Assembly (NCBI GenBank): GCA_013176395.1
Contig: JABMLP010000006.1
Location: forward strand, 868,001-932,000
Length of the DNA: 64,000 bases
Source of the DNA: Venturia oleaginea
Taxonomy: Eukaryota; Ascomycota; Dothideomycetes; Venturiales; Venturiaceae
Direction of reading: 5' to 3'
Positions 1 to 10,350 of the stretch are shown here, piece by piece. The first letter of the stretch is position 1; every line of letters starts with the position of its first letter. The notes under the pieces were generated by a model that saw nothing but the letters and a program-made list of their open reading frames with translations, did not search any database and was not told the DNA's origin. A program made the translations under genes and the position numbers.

Positions 1-1
1 T

Positions 2-190
2 TACAAACTGACAATCTACTGTCCCAACGAGACCGTAGCCCAAGTTTTATTTCTGGCGTGTCCTCAATGGAAACCCTATCAATCGGCGGAAGTGACGATG
101 AAGCTGCTAGGGACGTGGAGAGACGTAGACTGGTGTATGGACGGTCAGGGAGTAGTAGTGGTGAGGCCAATAGTACCACGGTCAATTAAA
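2..190 (+). pseudogene. possible decayed C-terminal end of a retroelement ORF2
   Basis: The frame starting at base 2 is open from the window edge. It carries a CxxETVAxVLFxACPxW pattern early on. That resembles the zinc-knuckle tail seen after RNase H in Tad1-type LINEs; the intact LINE here has CDC...QTVAHILLEC at the equivalent place. The match is short and I see no target duplication or tail, so this may be coincidence. The frame stays open to 373 but loses any recognisable character after about 190. Confidence 0.2.
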
Positions 191-502
191 CATGTCAACA
201 TATCCTTTCTAAATTGTTCAAGGAAGCACAACAGCCATATTGATGACAATGTACCAATAAAAACCAAAATTGTCCCAAAACAGATAGTTATCTCACTAGA
301 CAGAAAAGGTAGCTGCCGTAACAGCAAGCACATTTCCTTCACAGACATATACAAACGTACCCACAAACACTAATCACCTCCGCAATCAACTAGTCACAAA
401 CGAAGGTGCCATTAAAATAGCGCCCTGACCTCACAACGACATCCCCCATCCCCTTAGAACCCCCAAAACGAACAGACCCAAGAACCATCCCAATCCCCCA
501 AA

Positions 503-889
503 ATGATCAAAGACGACAAAAGGCTCCTAACAACCTCAGCCCAACTATCCTACCGCCAAAACTGGACCCCAAACGACCACCAAAAGCGCATCGGTCTCAC
601 CCTCCCGCACCTAGCCTACCTCTACAACGCCTATGAGAACCTCTTCTACGAAAGAGATATGCCAGCCAAGGATCAGGGGAAAACGATAACCTGACTTCGC
701 ATGATGAAGGGATTTTGGGGGTATTGGGGACCTAGGATGGAGGCGGAGAAGACGGATGGGGAGGTTGGGGCTGAGTTGGGTGGGAAGGGAGATATGTTTG
801 AGAGGGAGTGTGTTAAGGAGTTCAGGAGGGAGGAGTGGTTGGGGATGCGGTGTCCTTATAATTGGAGTGGAGAAAAGGAGGAGTGGTAG
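503..889 (+). pseudogene. unknown small protein interrupted by one in-frame TGA
   Basis: The ATG at 503 has a CCCAAAATG context. It opens a frame that stops at TGA 692-694 and continues without other stops to 889, so the two halves share a frame (63 + 64 codons). Both halves look protein-like: HLAYLYNAYENLFYERDMP before the stop and RECVKEFRREEWLGMRCPYNW after it. No GT-AG intron can remove the stop, because no suitable donor lies within 60 bases upstream. I do not recognise the family. The locus could be a gene with one nonsense mutation (CGA to TGA is the simplest change), a readthrough gene (the context is TGA-C), or a truncated product of 63 residues. Confidence 0.45.
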
Positions 890-2362
890 GTTGTTTTGTG
901 GTTGGTTGCGATGAGTGTTCTGAGTGGTGTTGGAATAGATGTTGTGTTTGAAATAGAACGAGGTGTGGATAATGTATAGCTTTGAGGACTGAAATATGGT
1001 CATTCCCTATACTGGATTGAGAAATTAGTAACGTGAGCTGTAGCGATGTACGTTCTCCAAGCTGTCGAACAGTAAACAAGTATGGGTAGTACATCCATAC
1101 TATACACAAACAGTACCATCGAATAAGCAAGCGCCAGCTTCCTGCGCACTGCAGCTTTCCTTGTTTTTATACTGTCCTGAGCTGCAGTTGTATTCGAGGT
1201 TCATCCAGGAAACAATACTTTACTAAACAGCTCACGGTACATGATTTAATGTCTATGATTCGACAGGACTCTGCTTGAGCAAGGGCAATAAAAGCTGGGA
1301 GTGAGCAAAGTGAACACTGCACCGTATGGTCGAAGGAGGTTCGGTAGGAAAGTAAAAGAGGATTTGTGGTAAATGTCTTTCTCTTGTTGCAGTAAATAGG
1401 GCCATCGCAACCGTTTGTCAGGTGGTTCTTGTTTTAGTGTAAGTTTGTTCGGTTTTACATGCGAAAGATGGCCCCAATAGACATGCAAGGAAATGCTTAG
1501 CCTCGTCGATCTGCCTGTTTGACTGTATGGTAAATCGGAATGACATTCTGTACCACCCCCGCACAGAGCGAGATTCTTCCTTGCACGGTTAGGAAGCCGA
1601 TTCATGAAATGATAGAGGTCCGTACTCTATAGCTCCATGACTGAACCAAGAGGAGGACGCTAGGAGTTCGAAAGGAAGTTAGTGAAGAGTTTTTTTATGC
1701 TTTTCACAGGTGCGAAAGTGAAGGGATTACTCTTTGAGCGTGGTGATGGTTAAGTAAAGATTTTTGACTCGAGACTGGTGAGAAAGAAAACCCCATACTC
1801 TTTCGACTCCAAGATTTCTTACGAGACAGAATTTATATGGGTGTTCGTAGGCGACTTGGGCTGGCGCCAGTCATCGCGCTATCGATGTAGGCATCGACTC
1901 CCTTTTCTTTTTCTTTTAACCTAGTCAGAAGTGAAGAGAGAGGGATGCTAGTGAGTGCTAGCTTGGAAATTAGCGATGGTTCTGCCCAGTAAAGGTTGGT
2001 GCGGTCCAAGATGGGCAAGACGTCGAAAAGCTTCCACCAAGAGGGCTTTGGGCAGCTCAAGAAGTACTCCTGTCCTTGGAGCGAGGTCGGAAATGAAGAA
2101 GGGGTGTTCCGTGCAAAGGAAGAGCTGGGATAAGTGGTTCTAGAAGGTGTAGTGGTGCGCGGATAGCTGGAGTTACGTTGTCGGTCTAAGTTCCTGCGGG
2201 TAGAAGTCAATGAAAAAGCATGTTGAATATGGATGGGATGAGCAGTGTGAAGCTGTTTGCCCAGAGAAGAGACGAAATCAAATCTTGTCGTGATAGATAT
2301 AAGAGAGTAGAATTCTTCAAAGAGAGTAGGAATCACACCCAAGTCTTACCGTCATAACTACG
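890..2362. other. intergenic, no gene recognised
   Basis: Several 60-170 codon open frames exist on both strands (for example 1833-2342 on the minus strand), but none has a credible ATG context, composition, domain or splice structure. The last part, before 2363, is presumably the promoter of the secreted cysteine-rich protein gene. Confidence 0.4.
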
Positions 2363-2921
2363 ATGCATTTCACTTCCTATCTCCTCCCCGTCCTCCTCGC
2401 CGTGGCGCCAGCCCTCGTTGCTGCGAAAGGTTGCACTCATTTCGAAACAACCTACATCCTCCCCTGCACAAACAACAAATGCAGTAAGAAAAACAGCCTC
2501 AACTCCGAATCCACCACTCAAACCTAACCAAAATCCCCAGGTGGCGGTAAAGCCGAAGACTACGCTGCGGCCTTCCGCGCCAACCGGGCAGAATTCGAGG
2601 CCTGGGCCGCCATACCCGGAAACGGAGGCGAATGCGGTGGATTCTGTCAGGACATTGTAAGAAGAGATTTTGGTGCCGAGGGATACACCTTTACCATGCG
2701 ATGTTTGGCCCCGCGTATGGGTAAACGTTGGGCGACGGGAATACCAGCCTACAAGGAGGGACTTGAGAGGATATGGACCAATCGCGCTTGCGACGTCAGC
2801 TGTTCGCCTAACAGAGGACCCTTTAATGGTCAGGACTGCGGATTCAGGGCAAGTTTTCTCTCGACATTTTACCCTTTCTGGCTTTCTTGGACTGACATGG
2901 ACATAGTATGGCTTGTGTTAA
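2363..2921 (+). CDS. secreted small cysteine-rich protein, effector-like (147 aa, 3 exons)
   Basis: The exons are 2363-2483, 2541-2848 and 2907-2921. Intron 1 (57 nt) starts GTAAGA and ends CCCCAG. Intron 2 (58 nt) starts GCAAGT and ends ACATAG after a CTGAC branch site, so it is a GC-AG intron. The ATG gives a clear signal peptide of about 21 residues (MHFTSYLLPVLLAVAPALVA), and the mature chain starts near AKGC. Taking the GC-AG splice ends the protein in GFRYGLC, which brings the cysteine count to 10, as expected for five disulfides. Without it the frame runs on into a hydrophobic tail of non-protein character. I recognise no named domain. Secretion is inferred from the leader; an effector or antimicrobial role is only a possibility. 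Confidence 0.72.
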
Positions 2922-3156
2922 AGGGTATGCCGTTGCATACATACTCTACATCTCGTCATTCGCTCGTGGTGGTCAAGTTGGAGAGAAGCTGTTCATTCAA
3001 ACCGTGTTACCACATTAATTCCCGTCATCCACATCCATAGACCATAGACCACATGCTACAAATCTTCCTTTGTCAAACTCCCCTCACACGACGACGTGTT
3101 AGCAACTCATACAACTCGTACTCTTGAGATTGTCGTCCATTCCTTCTCAATTGACC

Positions 3157-3650
3157 ATGATGCAGTGTTACGAAGACCCACTCGATGAGGCAGGGAGTTT
3201 CCCATTCACGCTATTTGAGCAATATGATCCTAGCACCTGTGCTTATCAGGTCATTCAGGTTCAACCTGAAGATGAGCCAAGGAGATACACGTTCACACAA
3301 TTCGTGCAACATAATCATGGGCCCGGTGGCTATGGGCCAACTTGGTCTGGAGAAGAGGAGGAAGAGGAAGAGGGAGGAGAGGGAGACCTGACTTGTAGAC
3401 CACACACTTCTGGACAACATCCTCAAATCGCATATCATCCAGACCCGCTAGCATATTCATTGAACCCAGCTGGTGCCTGCACTTTTTTGGACAACATCCT
3501 CAAATGGCATATCTGCCAAACCCGCTAGCAAAATACTGGGCTTCGATACCGTTCATACCGCAGGATCCCACGGTGCTACAACATCGGACGCTAGAGGATG
3601 TGGCTAGGATGATGGCGTCGCGGAGGGAGCAGGGGCTTAAATATGCATGA
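3157..3650 (+). pseudogene. acidic unknown protein with a -1 frame change
   Basis: ACCATGATG at 3154-3162 is a good start. The zero frame runs to TAG at 3526-3528 and contains a Glu/Gly-rich run at roughly residues 66-78. A second copy of an internal motif (GQHPQ-AY-P-PLA) then appears one frame back (-1) and stays open to TGA 3648-3650, ending in a Met/Arg-rich tail. The switch falls at CACTTTTTTGGA (3480-3491). In the zero frame this reads ACT TTT TTG, a U_UUU_UUG heptamer. A lost T in a homopolymer (mutation or sequencing error) is the simplest explanation; programmed -1 frameshifting is the interesting one. I do not recognise the family. Confidence 0.5.
3405..3541 (+). repeat. imperfect tandem duplication, period 77 bp, inside a coding region
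   Basis: TGGACAACATCCTCAAAT occurs at 3411 and again at 3488, with about 55 bases of flanking similarity that includes CCCGCTAGCA in both copies. A period of 77 rather than 78 is what puts the second copy out of frame, consistent with loss of one base after duplication. Confidence 0.75.
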
Positions 3651-4299
3651 AAGCATGCATTTGTAGAGCACTCTTCAAACTCGAGAAAACATTGATAGAC
3701 GACTGGCAGGTGATTCCTGTGAAGTCGCCAATCAATCGTCTCTCTCGATCAATAGTGGCACACTGCCAACCGATCGCCGCCTCTCTGTTTTTCGGCTCTT
3801 AATATTATTAGCTCCCATACAAACATTTTGAGTTGCAAGGCCTACCCTCCCTTATTCACCAATATAGATTCCCTTTCGTCCAACGTTCTCTAACCAGCGA
3901 GCGGCCCATTTCTCTTGACCGAGGCTCGTGAAGAGTGCAATATCCCCCATTGGTAGTTTTCCATATGGGATAAATTACATTTTGAAGACTGAGTGAGCCT
4001 CGAACTTATTCTCAGCGGAAAGATCAAAGCCCTCTCTCGTACAAGTAGCACCTCATGAAATACTTGAAATGAGTTTGATAGGGACAAACTCTAGCATATC
4101 AAAAACACATTGCCAGAGGTTTCGGGACCTCAACGTCGAGCTTAACCGTCGTTCCAAATACCATGTTCTTATAAGACAGAAGCAGACACATTGACGAGTC
4201 CACCACAACATTATCCGCCTCGTCATCGGAGGAACAATAGAATTAGCTTATACTCTAACAGCTTTCCAAGATGTTCTTGTAAAGCGTCCAATCCCAAAC
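3651..4299. other. intergenic, 3' flanks of convergent genes
   Basis: Nothing coding is recognised. A near-perfect inverted repeat AAATATGCATG/AGCATGCATTT lies at 3640-3663, over the stop codon of the upstream gene, and could mark its 3' end. The rest lies between the converging ends of the upstream gene and MAK5. Confidence 0.4.
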
Positions 4300-7046
4300 T
4301 TACTCCTCCATCTGAAGACCGTCCACGGAACCCAGAAACTCGCCCTTCTCTCCTCTCAACAGCGCATCAATATCAACAGTACTACCAGTGATATATCGTT
4401 CACTGACACCGACGTTAACCCTCTCTTTCAGCAGCTCTCTCAGCTCCGCCTTCCAAGCACCCATTTGAGCCTTGCTCACGGCTTTGTCCTGTCGTTCTTG
4501 CTTCTTTCTCTGATTACCTCGTCCTTGTCTGCCACCTCCACCGCCAGCCTCGAATTCTTCACTGTCATAGTCGACGCCGAGGTCTGCCGCCGCCTCGAGG
4601 AAGACCTGATCCGTGACATTGCCTTTCTCTTTGGCGATGGCGACATCGGCGATCTTTTTCGCTATGATCGCGCGTGGCTTTAGTCGGGCAACGACTCGAC
4701 GGTCGATATCCAAGGATTGAATGAAGCGCTTTGCGCCAGCGGCGGGTGCACGCGTCGAGTGAACTTTGCTTATCAGACGACGAACACTCATAACTTCTTC
4801 AGGCGCGCAGATGATGATACTGCTTCCCTTCTTGTCGGCACGAGCTGTACGTCCGGAACGATGGACATACATGTCTGCTGTTCGCGGGAGATGGTAATGG
4901 ATGATCAACTGAACACCAGAGATATCGAGACCACGTGCGGCAACATCTGTGGCGATCAAAATGGCGGACGGGGAGTCTTTAAAACGTTCGATGGCACGGA
5001 GACGAGCCTTTTGTGGCATATTCGAATGCAGCCCTTGAGCTGTCTGACCAAGATTTTGAAGGAAGGGAAGGATACGGCGAACGGCGGAGATGGAATTGGT
5101 GAACACTAGTGTCCGCGTCTTTGGGTGTAGCAATAGAAGAGCGTACAGATACAGATCCTATTGACATCACGTCAGTGGCTAGCTTTTACCCGGTTGAAGT
5201 TGCGTAAGCTTACCTTCTCGGTGCCCGCACATTCAATCAGTCCCTCCTTCAAACCCGTGGCCATTTGAGAATTCGGATTTGCGTCGATGAACTTCGGCTT
5301 CTCTTCTCGGAAGCTCAATTTCTTCAGCAAAAAGTCCATGCTCTCTTCCTGTTCCATCTTGTTGCTAGCTTTTCCTTTGCCAGCCAATCTCTGCATCAAG
5401 CCTTTGTGCAATGTTGCCGAGAACACAAGAGTTTGGCGTTCGTGCCTGTCCTGCTTTTGTGCCTGTGCAGTCTTCTCGTCTCCTTCTTCCACTTCCACTC
5501 GATCGAGAACTGTCAAAATCTGTTCAACCTCTTTGAAATGGCCTTGGTCGAGCAAACGATCGGCCTCGTCTACGACCAAAAATCGCACTTGCTTCAACTT
5601 GGCAACGATACCAACACTCGAGCTCATCACTTCCCATAGACGACCTGGGGTAGCAACAACAATATCAGCGGTTGAAAGTTGACGTTGTTGTTTAAGTATT
5701 GAAAGACCACCCGTGATAGTAGCCACCCTTGGACCAGACGGAAAGATATCTTGTGGACAAAGTGCGACAAGATGCTTGTTTATTTGAACGGCGAGTTCTC
5801 GAGTCGGAGCCAACACCAATGCCGTTGGCGCATGGTCCTCCTTCTCCGAGCCTTCTGGCGGCGCATTTTGGAGATAGTGTTCAAGAATTGGTATACCGAA
5901 GGCCAACGTTTTTCCAGATCCTGTGGAGGCTTTACCCACGACGTCGTGTCCTGCCATGATCTCGGGTATGGACGATGCTTGGATAGGAGTCGGTGAAGAA
6001 AACCCTAGTTTTGATAGTGATGAGAGAGTCTCCAATGCGAGGTTCAATTCTTGCCAATCTGATGTGTCTGCGCCTTCGTCCAAATTTTCTTCGTCCAGTT
6101 CAGCAAATGGCGCATCTCCCAATTCGGGGTTGTTTCTAGCAGGATCTCCATCAGTCTTTTCTTCTGCCACCTCTCCGTCATTTGAGTCCGAGTCGTCTTC
6201 TGACCCTTCGCCTTCCTCGATTTCCTCTTCCTCTTCCGAATCAGAGTCTACGTCTGCTTCTTCTTCACGGTCTTCTGTCTCCGGGTCATCTTCCGACTCT
6301 CCTTCTTCATTTAAGCCCGACTCGCCGTCTGTTGGCATATTATCCAACGACCTGGCATGAAGGAAAGCTTCTGCCGCAGCGCATTTCTCCTTGATCCAGT
6401 ACAAGTCTGGTACCCCTTCGCTTTTAAAGTCATCCCATTCCTTTTGTATCGCACCACCAACCTGAAGCTCTTTCTTCGCTGCCTTCGACTCTCTTTTCAA
6501 CCTCTGGGACTCCTTTTGTGCAGCCTGCGACTCTTTCTTGGTAGGATCCTTCCTATTATCCCACAGCTTCTTCAACACTGGTTTGGGCTTCGCTTCCACC
6601 ACTACTGCATTCTCCTCGCCATCACTGATCCCACCCCATTCCTCCTCAGATGCATTGGCGCCGAGGGCTGTCTCCAGGGCACCAAAGATATCGTCTCTTT
6701 CTTTCGAGGAATTTTCCACTTTTGTTGCAGGTTTGAAGCTCCCAGCCGCTTTGTATTCTACTCTCCCCGATTTCTCGTCTTTCACAACCTCGACTCCGTC
6801 CACCTCTTCTAACCCGTATAATCCCTCGTAATCGTCCATTTGGTCTGGGATCCCCACTGCGTTCCATGGCAAGTCATCTAGACGAACTGCCTGTTTGACA
6901 GGTGCTACAGTCTTGGGTGCTTTCTTTGATTTCTTTGGGGCCGCCTCAATCTTGCGGCGTTTATGGGCGGCTTGGTTTCTCTCGGCTTTTGCGATTTTGG
7001 AGGGCGACTTTCGTTTCTTCGTATCAGGGGTCTTTTCCGAAGCCAT
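4300..7046 (-). CDS. MAK5: ATP-dependent RNA helicase MAK5 (DDX24 family), 896 aa
   Basis: There are two exons, 7046-5214 and 5157-4300, joined across a 56-nt phase-0 intron (GTAAGC...AATAG). Splicing gives the join ...GTEK|DLYLY...HPKTRTLVF. The product is a nucleolar DEAD-box helicase; in yeast Mak5 acts in 60S subunit assembly. Visible motifs are the Q motif (FSSPTPIQ, about 349-356), Walker A ASTGSGKT (373-380), PTRELA (414-419), TPGR (466-469), DEAD (493-496) and SAT in exon 1, then ATDVAARGLD and HRSGRTAR in exon 2. A Lys-rich N-terminus (1-50) and an acidic stretch (about 245-330) are usual for the family, although 896 aa is longer than yeast Mak5. The start lies at the head of a nucleolar-type basic region. 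The gene is divergent from TRM7. Confidence 0.95.
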
Positions 7047-7350
7047 AATGGGATATTTGGGCGTGGATGGGAATGTGGTCGTCAGTCCTGATATTCTATA
7101 TTTCTACAAACTTTTTCGCTTTGCGAAGGAGAGAGCTCGGGTAAAGTTCGAAGGGCAGTTTTAGCCGTGTACCCACGACTTCATCAATCCTGATAGACAC
7201 TGCATTCTCAGTACATGAACGGGAAATCATCGAAATATTGCAATAACTATCTAAACACTGCTCACATCCGAGACATCACACTGAGACCATCTCCGTATCA
7301 CTCGCCGGTCCCCAAAGCCCCATATCAACACCATAAATCTCTAAACCACC
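7047..7350. promoter_or_regulatory. bidirectional promoter between MAK5 and TRM7
   Basis: The 304 bases between the two start codons must hold both promoters. Pairing a ribosome-biogenesis helicase with a tRNA-modification enzyme suggests shared growth-linked control; that is inference. No TATA box is obvious on the TRM7 side. TRM7 starts in a strong ACCACCATGG context. Confidence 0.6.
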
Positions 7351-8463
7351 ATGGGTAAATCCTCAAAAGACAAGCGAGACGCCTACTACCGCCTCGCAAA
7401 AGAACAAGGCTGGCGTGCCCGCTCCGCCTTCAAACTTCTCCAACTAGACGAACAATTCAACCTCTTCGAAGGCGTCACCCGCGTCGTCGATCTCTGCGCT
7501 GCCCCTGGATCATGGTCGCAAGTCCTCTCCCGCACCTTCATCAAAGGCGAATCCTTCGGCCGTGAAGCATGGGAAGATCAGGTTGCGAAGGATCGAATGG
7601 AGATCTTCGGTGTCAAAAGCCAGACGCCGGCTGAGACGAGGGTGAGGAAACCGGGGGAGAATGTGAGGATTGTAGCGGTGGATTTGCAGCCCATGAGTCC
7701 GTTGGAAGGTATTACGACGATCAAGGCGGATATCACGCATCCTGCTACCATTCCACTGTTGCTGAAGGCATTGGATCCGGAGACGTTCAAGGAGGATGAT
7801 GTGGAGGCGCAGAATAGGGTTGATCTTGTGTTGAGTGATGGCGCGCCCGATGTTACTGGTCTTCATGATTTGGATATCTATGTTCAATCACAACTTCTAT
7901 GGGCGGCGCTCAATCTGGCGCTCTGTGTGTTAAAGCCAGGAGGCAAGTTCGTGGCTAAGATTTTCAGAGCCAAGGACGTGGATGTCTTGTATCATCAGCT
8001 ACGCATCATGTTCGGTCAAGTCACGGTCGCAAAACCAAGGTCTTCACGAGCAAGCAGTGTGGAAGCATTCGTGGTCTGCACGGATTTCAATCCACCAAAG
8101 GGTTTCAAAGCCTCGCTTGAAAATCCGTTAGGTGGCGGCACAAAGTTGACACCAGAACCGGGTACGGAGAAAGCTCGAACACAGCCGTCGCGGACAAAGA
8201 GGCCAGATGGTGTCACAGAGTTGGAGCTGGGCTCCGACGATGAAGAGGAGGCGCAGAATATTCGATGGATAGCGCCATTTTTGGCCTGTGGAGACTTGAG
8301 TGGTTTTGATTCGGATGCTTCTTATGCGCTTCCGGCCGACAGGAAGGTGCTAGACCCTGTTCAACCGCCCACCGCGCCGCCATACAAGAGGGCGCTAGAG
8401 ATGCGGAAGAGGATGGGTGGTGCTTATGGGAAGACGAAGCTGGGTGAGGGATCGGGACAATGA
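7351..8463 (+). CDS. TRM7: tRNA 2'-O-ribose methyltransferase TRM7 (FtsJ/RrmJ family), 370 aa
   Basis: This is an intronless gene. The product is a SAM-dependent enzyme; Trm7 homologues methylate the 2'-O of positions 32 and 34 of the anticodon loop of several tRNAs in the cytoplasm. The N-terminus MGKSSKDKRDAYYRLAKEQG with RARSAFKL is diagnostic. The SAM loop DLCAAPGSW begins at 47. The catalytic K-D-K-E tetrad is visible as K28, D163 (LSDGAPD), K203 (KFVAKIFR) and E238 (ASSVEAF). An insertion of about 45 residues follows the SAM loop (about 62-105), and there is a C-terminal extension beyond the methyltransferase fold, both common in filamentous fungi. The start context is ideal. Confidence 0.95.
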   Translation: MGKSSKDKRDAYYRLAKEQGWRARSAFKLLQLDEQFNLFEGVTRVVDLCAAPGSWSQVLSRTFIKGESFGREAWEDQVAKDRMEIFGVKSQTPAETRVRKPGENVRIVAVDLQPMSPLEGITTIKADITHPATIPLLLKALDPETFKEDDVEAQNRVDLVLSDGAPDVTGLHDLDIYVQSQLLWAALNLALCVLKPGGKFVAKIFRAKDVDVLYHQLRIMFGQVTVAKPRSSRASSVEAFVVCTDFNPPKGFKASLENPLGGGTKLTPEPGTEKARTQPSRTKRPDGVTELELGSDDEEEAQNIRWIAPFLACGDLSGFDSDASYALPADRKVLDPVQPPTAPPYKRALEMRKRMGGAYGKTKLGEGSGQ

Positions 8464-8814
8464 GGATACGCGAAGTCTCTATCACTATACAGTAGATTTT
8501 AGAATAGGTAGAATAATACCTATACTCTTAGCCTAGACTTAGAATTACCCAGGCGTACTAGAAGTTACTCATGCACAGCTTTTTGAAAGCCATGTTCACG
8601 CTTGACGGCGCTTGAGAGACCCCTCACGAAAAGTGAAAGGTCATTTCCGCCAGCACGATATCTGTAGGATACATGAAACCTCAGCGGCGATGATATAGAA
8701 TAAAACATCCTCCGTGCAAAGAAGCATGATGCCCTTCTAAGTCATATTGTTCTCTGCCAAACCATCACTCGAACTCGCTCTCGAATCGAACTCGTTCTCA
8801 GCACCGTCCTCACC
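8464..8814. other. intergenic, terminator of TRM7 and promoter of the GNAT gene
   Basis: No coding potential is recognised. The AT-rich stretch around 8490-8540 probably holds the TRM7 3' end. Confidence 0.4.
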
Positions 8815-9327
8815 ATGTCAGCTCCAAAGTACTTCTGGACCAAGGTCATCGAGGACACGAAATACATCATCTCCAATGACAAAGCAGCCATCTCGCGAGA
8901 TTTCTTCCAGAAAGCCTTGGCCAGCGACGACATCGATTGGGCTGATCCTGTGTCGCCCTCGGCCCTCGAATTGATGATCGAGAATGCCTGCACAATTGGA
9001 ATCTATGTTGCCGAAAATCAAGCAAGCGGCGACTCATTCCAAAGCCAGATCGGTTTCGCCCGAATCATTACCGACTACTCAACTCTGGCCTATTTGACGG
9101 ACGTCTACATACATCCCGGATACCGGGGCTTAGGAATCGCCAAATGGCTGATGGTTTGCGTGAAAGAGATCATTGATTCCATTCCGTTTTTACGTCGCAG
9201 TTTGCTTCTCACTGGTGTGAACGGAAAGGGACCGAAGTTCTATGAGCAGGAGCTGGACATGAAAGTGTTCCAGGCCGGGGATGAAGAGAGGGTAATCATG
9301 ATGCAGAGACCTAGGCCAAAGGAGTGA
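8815..9327 (+). CDS. GNAT-family N-acetyltransferase, 170 aa
   Basis: This is a single exon; ATG 8815 has a CACCATGTC context. The acetyl-CoA binding motif A is VYIHPGYRGLGIAKWLM (about 97-113), with R-G-L-G at 104-107 matching the (Q/R)xxGx(G/A) consensus. It follows a conserved beta-strand (AYLTDVYIH). The length matches single-domain GNATs. Upstream, QIGFARIITDYSTLAYLTDV is typical of the YkkB/Ats1-like subgroup. The substrate cannot be read from sequence; it may be a small amine or a protein N-terminus. Nothing in the neighbouring genes indicates a pathway. Confidence 0.88.
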   Translation: MSAPKYFWTKVIEDTKYIISNDKAAISRDFFQKALASDDIDWADPVSPSALELMIENACTIGIYVAENQASGDSFQSQIGFARIITDYSTLAYLTDVYIHPGYRGLGIAKWLMVCVKEIIDSIPFLRRSLLLTGVNGKGPKFYEQELDMKVFQAGDEERVIMMQRPRPKE

Positions 9328-10296
9328 GGTACGTTATTTTATTAATACCTGCAATGAGATATTGGCTGATGAATCAGACATGTTCGTTGGCCCAAACTAG
9401 ACTTATCCAAAGCGTTTGAAGCTCTTGCCAATGGTGGTCACGATGTCACGAATATTTGAATCGATGAATAAAAAGTGCGCGAATTACTCCAGCTCTTCTA
9501 ACCAACGGTCAGGTCCGTGAGGCGAAACCAGCAGCTTGACTCCTCCGGCAAGATTCTCCATTAGGAATGTCGACAATACAACGCCCTATTTTCCAACAGT
9601 GAGCTTTTCTTTTTCTTTCGCACGGCGCCCTCAATCCATGTATGTCCATCTAGAAATTGAAATCATGGGGAAAATTCCAACTTCAGATCTATGTGGAGAA
9701 GTTTCTGGCGATTCGATTTCGGGAGCTTGCCAGAAAATCATCGATGTCGATCTTGGAATGCAAGAGCTTATTTAGAGATGTACATCTGACATCTCGAAAG
9801 GTGCAACTAAATCACCAATCAATGACCCAACTGTCTTCCAAGCCTGTTCATCGAAGATTTCTATCTCTCCACAGTGGACATGTCTTGGTGTTCGCAGTTC
9901 ACACTGCTAGATCAATTCATGGTGAATGAGACTCGTGATGAGCCATGTTCATCGCTATATTTTGGACGCTAGTATTGTTGCAACGCATGACTTTTTATCA
10001 AAATGCCATAACAGCGTTTCCCCTATTGTCGGCTACCAAGCCGATTGGCTCAATGGCTCAATGCCATAACACTGTAGGTGACATCACATTCTCAGATATT
10101 TAATGTTGAGCATCGCTCAATGCAATAACACTGTAGGCCACATAACACTGCCATTATCCTCGTTGTCCATACAAGCAATCCTCTTCAACCCTCTCTCCAT
10201 CTTTCCTTCAACCAACTCTTGAGCATCTATCACCTCCATTGCTCAACTACGAATCCCAACTTTCTCTTCTACACACCACCATCACCCTCCAGCAGC
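9328..10296. other. intergenic with short repeats before the next gene
   Basis: I see no gene. Near the 3' end the phrase CAATGCMATAACACTGTAGG recurs (about 10062 and 10119), with partial copies CCATAACAGCG (about 10005) and CATAACACTGCC (about 10141). Four related copies in 140 bases just upstream of a gene could be a cis-regulatory array. Confidence 0.4.
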
Positions 10297-10335
10297 ATGA
10301 CTGGCATATATACCATCCAAGTCCACGAGACCTAA
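10297..10335 (+). promoter_or_regulatory. in-frame upstream mini-ORF (12 codons) or nonsense-truncated N-terminus
   Basis: ATG 10297 reads MTGIYTIQVHET and then TAA at 10333-10335. After five more sense codons (SEGGN) it reaches the ATG at 10351 in the same frame. It may be a real uORF that lowers translation. Alternatively the original start was 10297 and a CAA codon became TAA. Confidence 0.45.
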
Positions 10336-10350
10336 TCCGAAGGCGGCAAT

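Noticed and set aside
1833..2342. 169-codon open frame on the minus strand
   Set aside because: No ATG context, no family signature, Ser/Thr/Pro composition of a random frame, and it lies directly in front of the gene at 2363.
5923..6360. Long Ser-rich plus-strand frames opposite MAK5
   Set aside because: They are the antisense of the Glu/Asp-rich stretch of MAK5 (GAA/GAT codons read as TTC/ATC and TCx).
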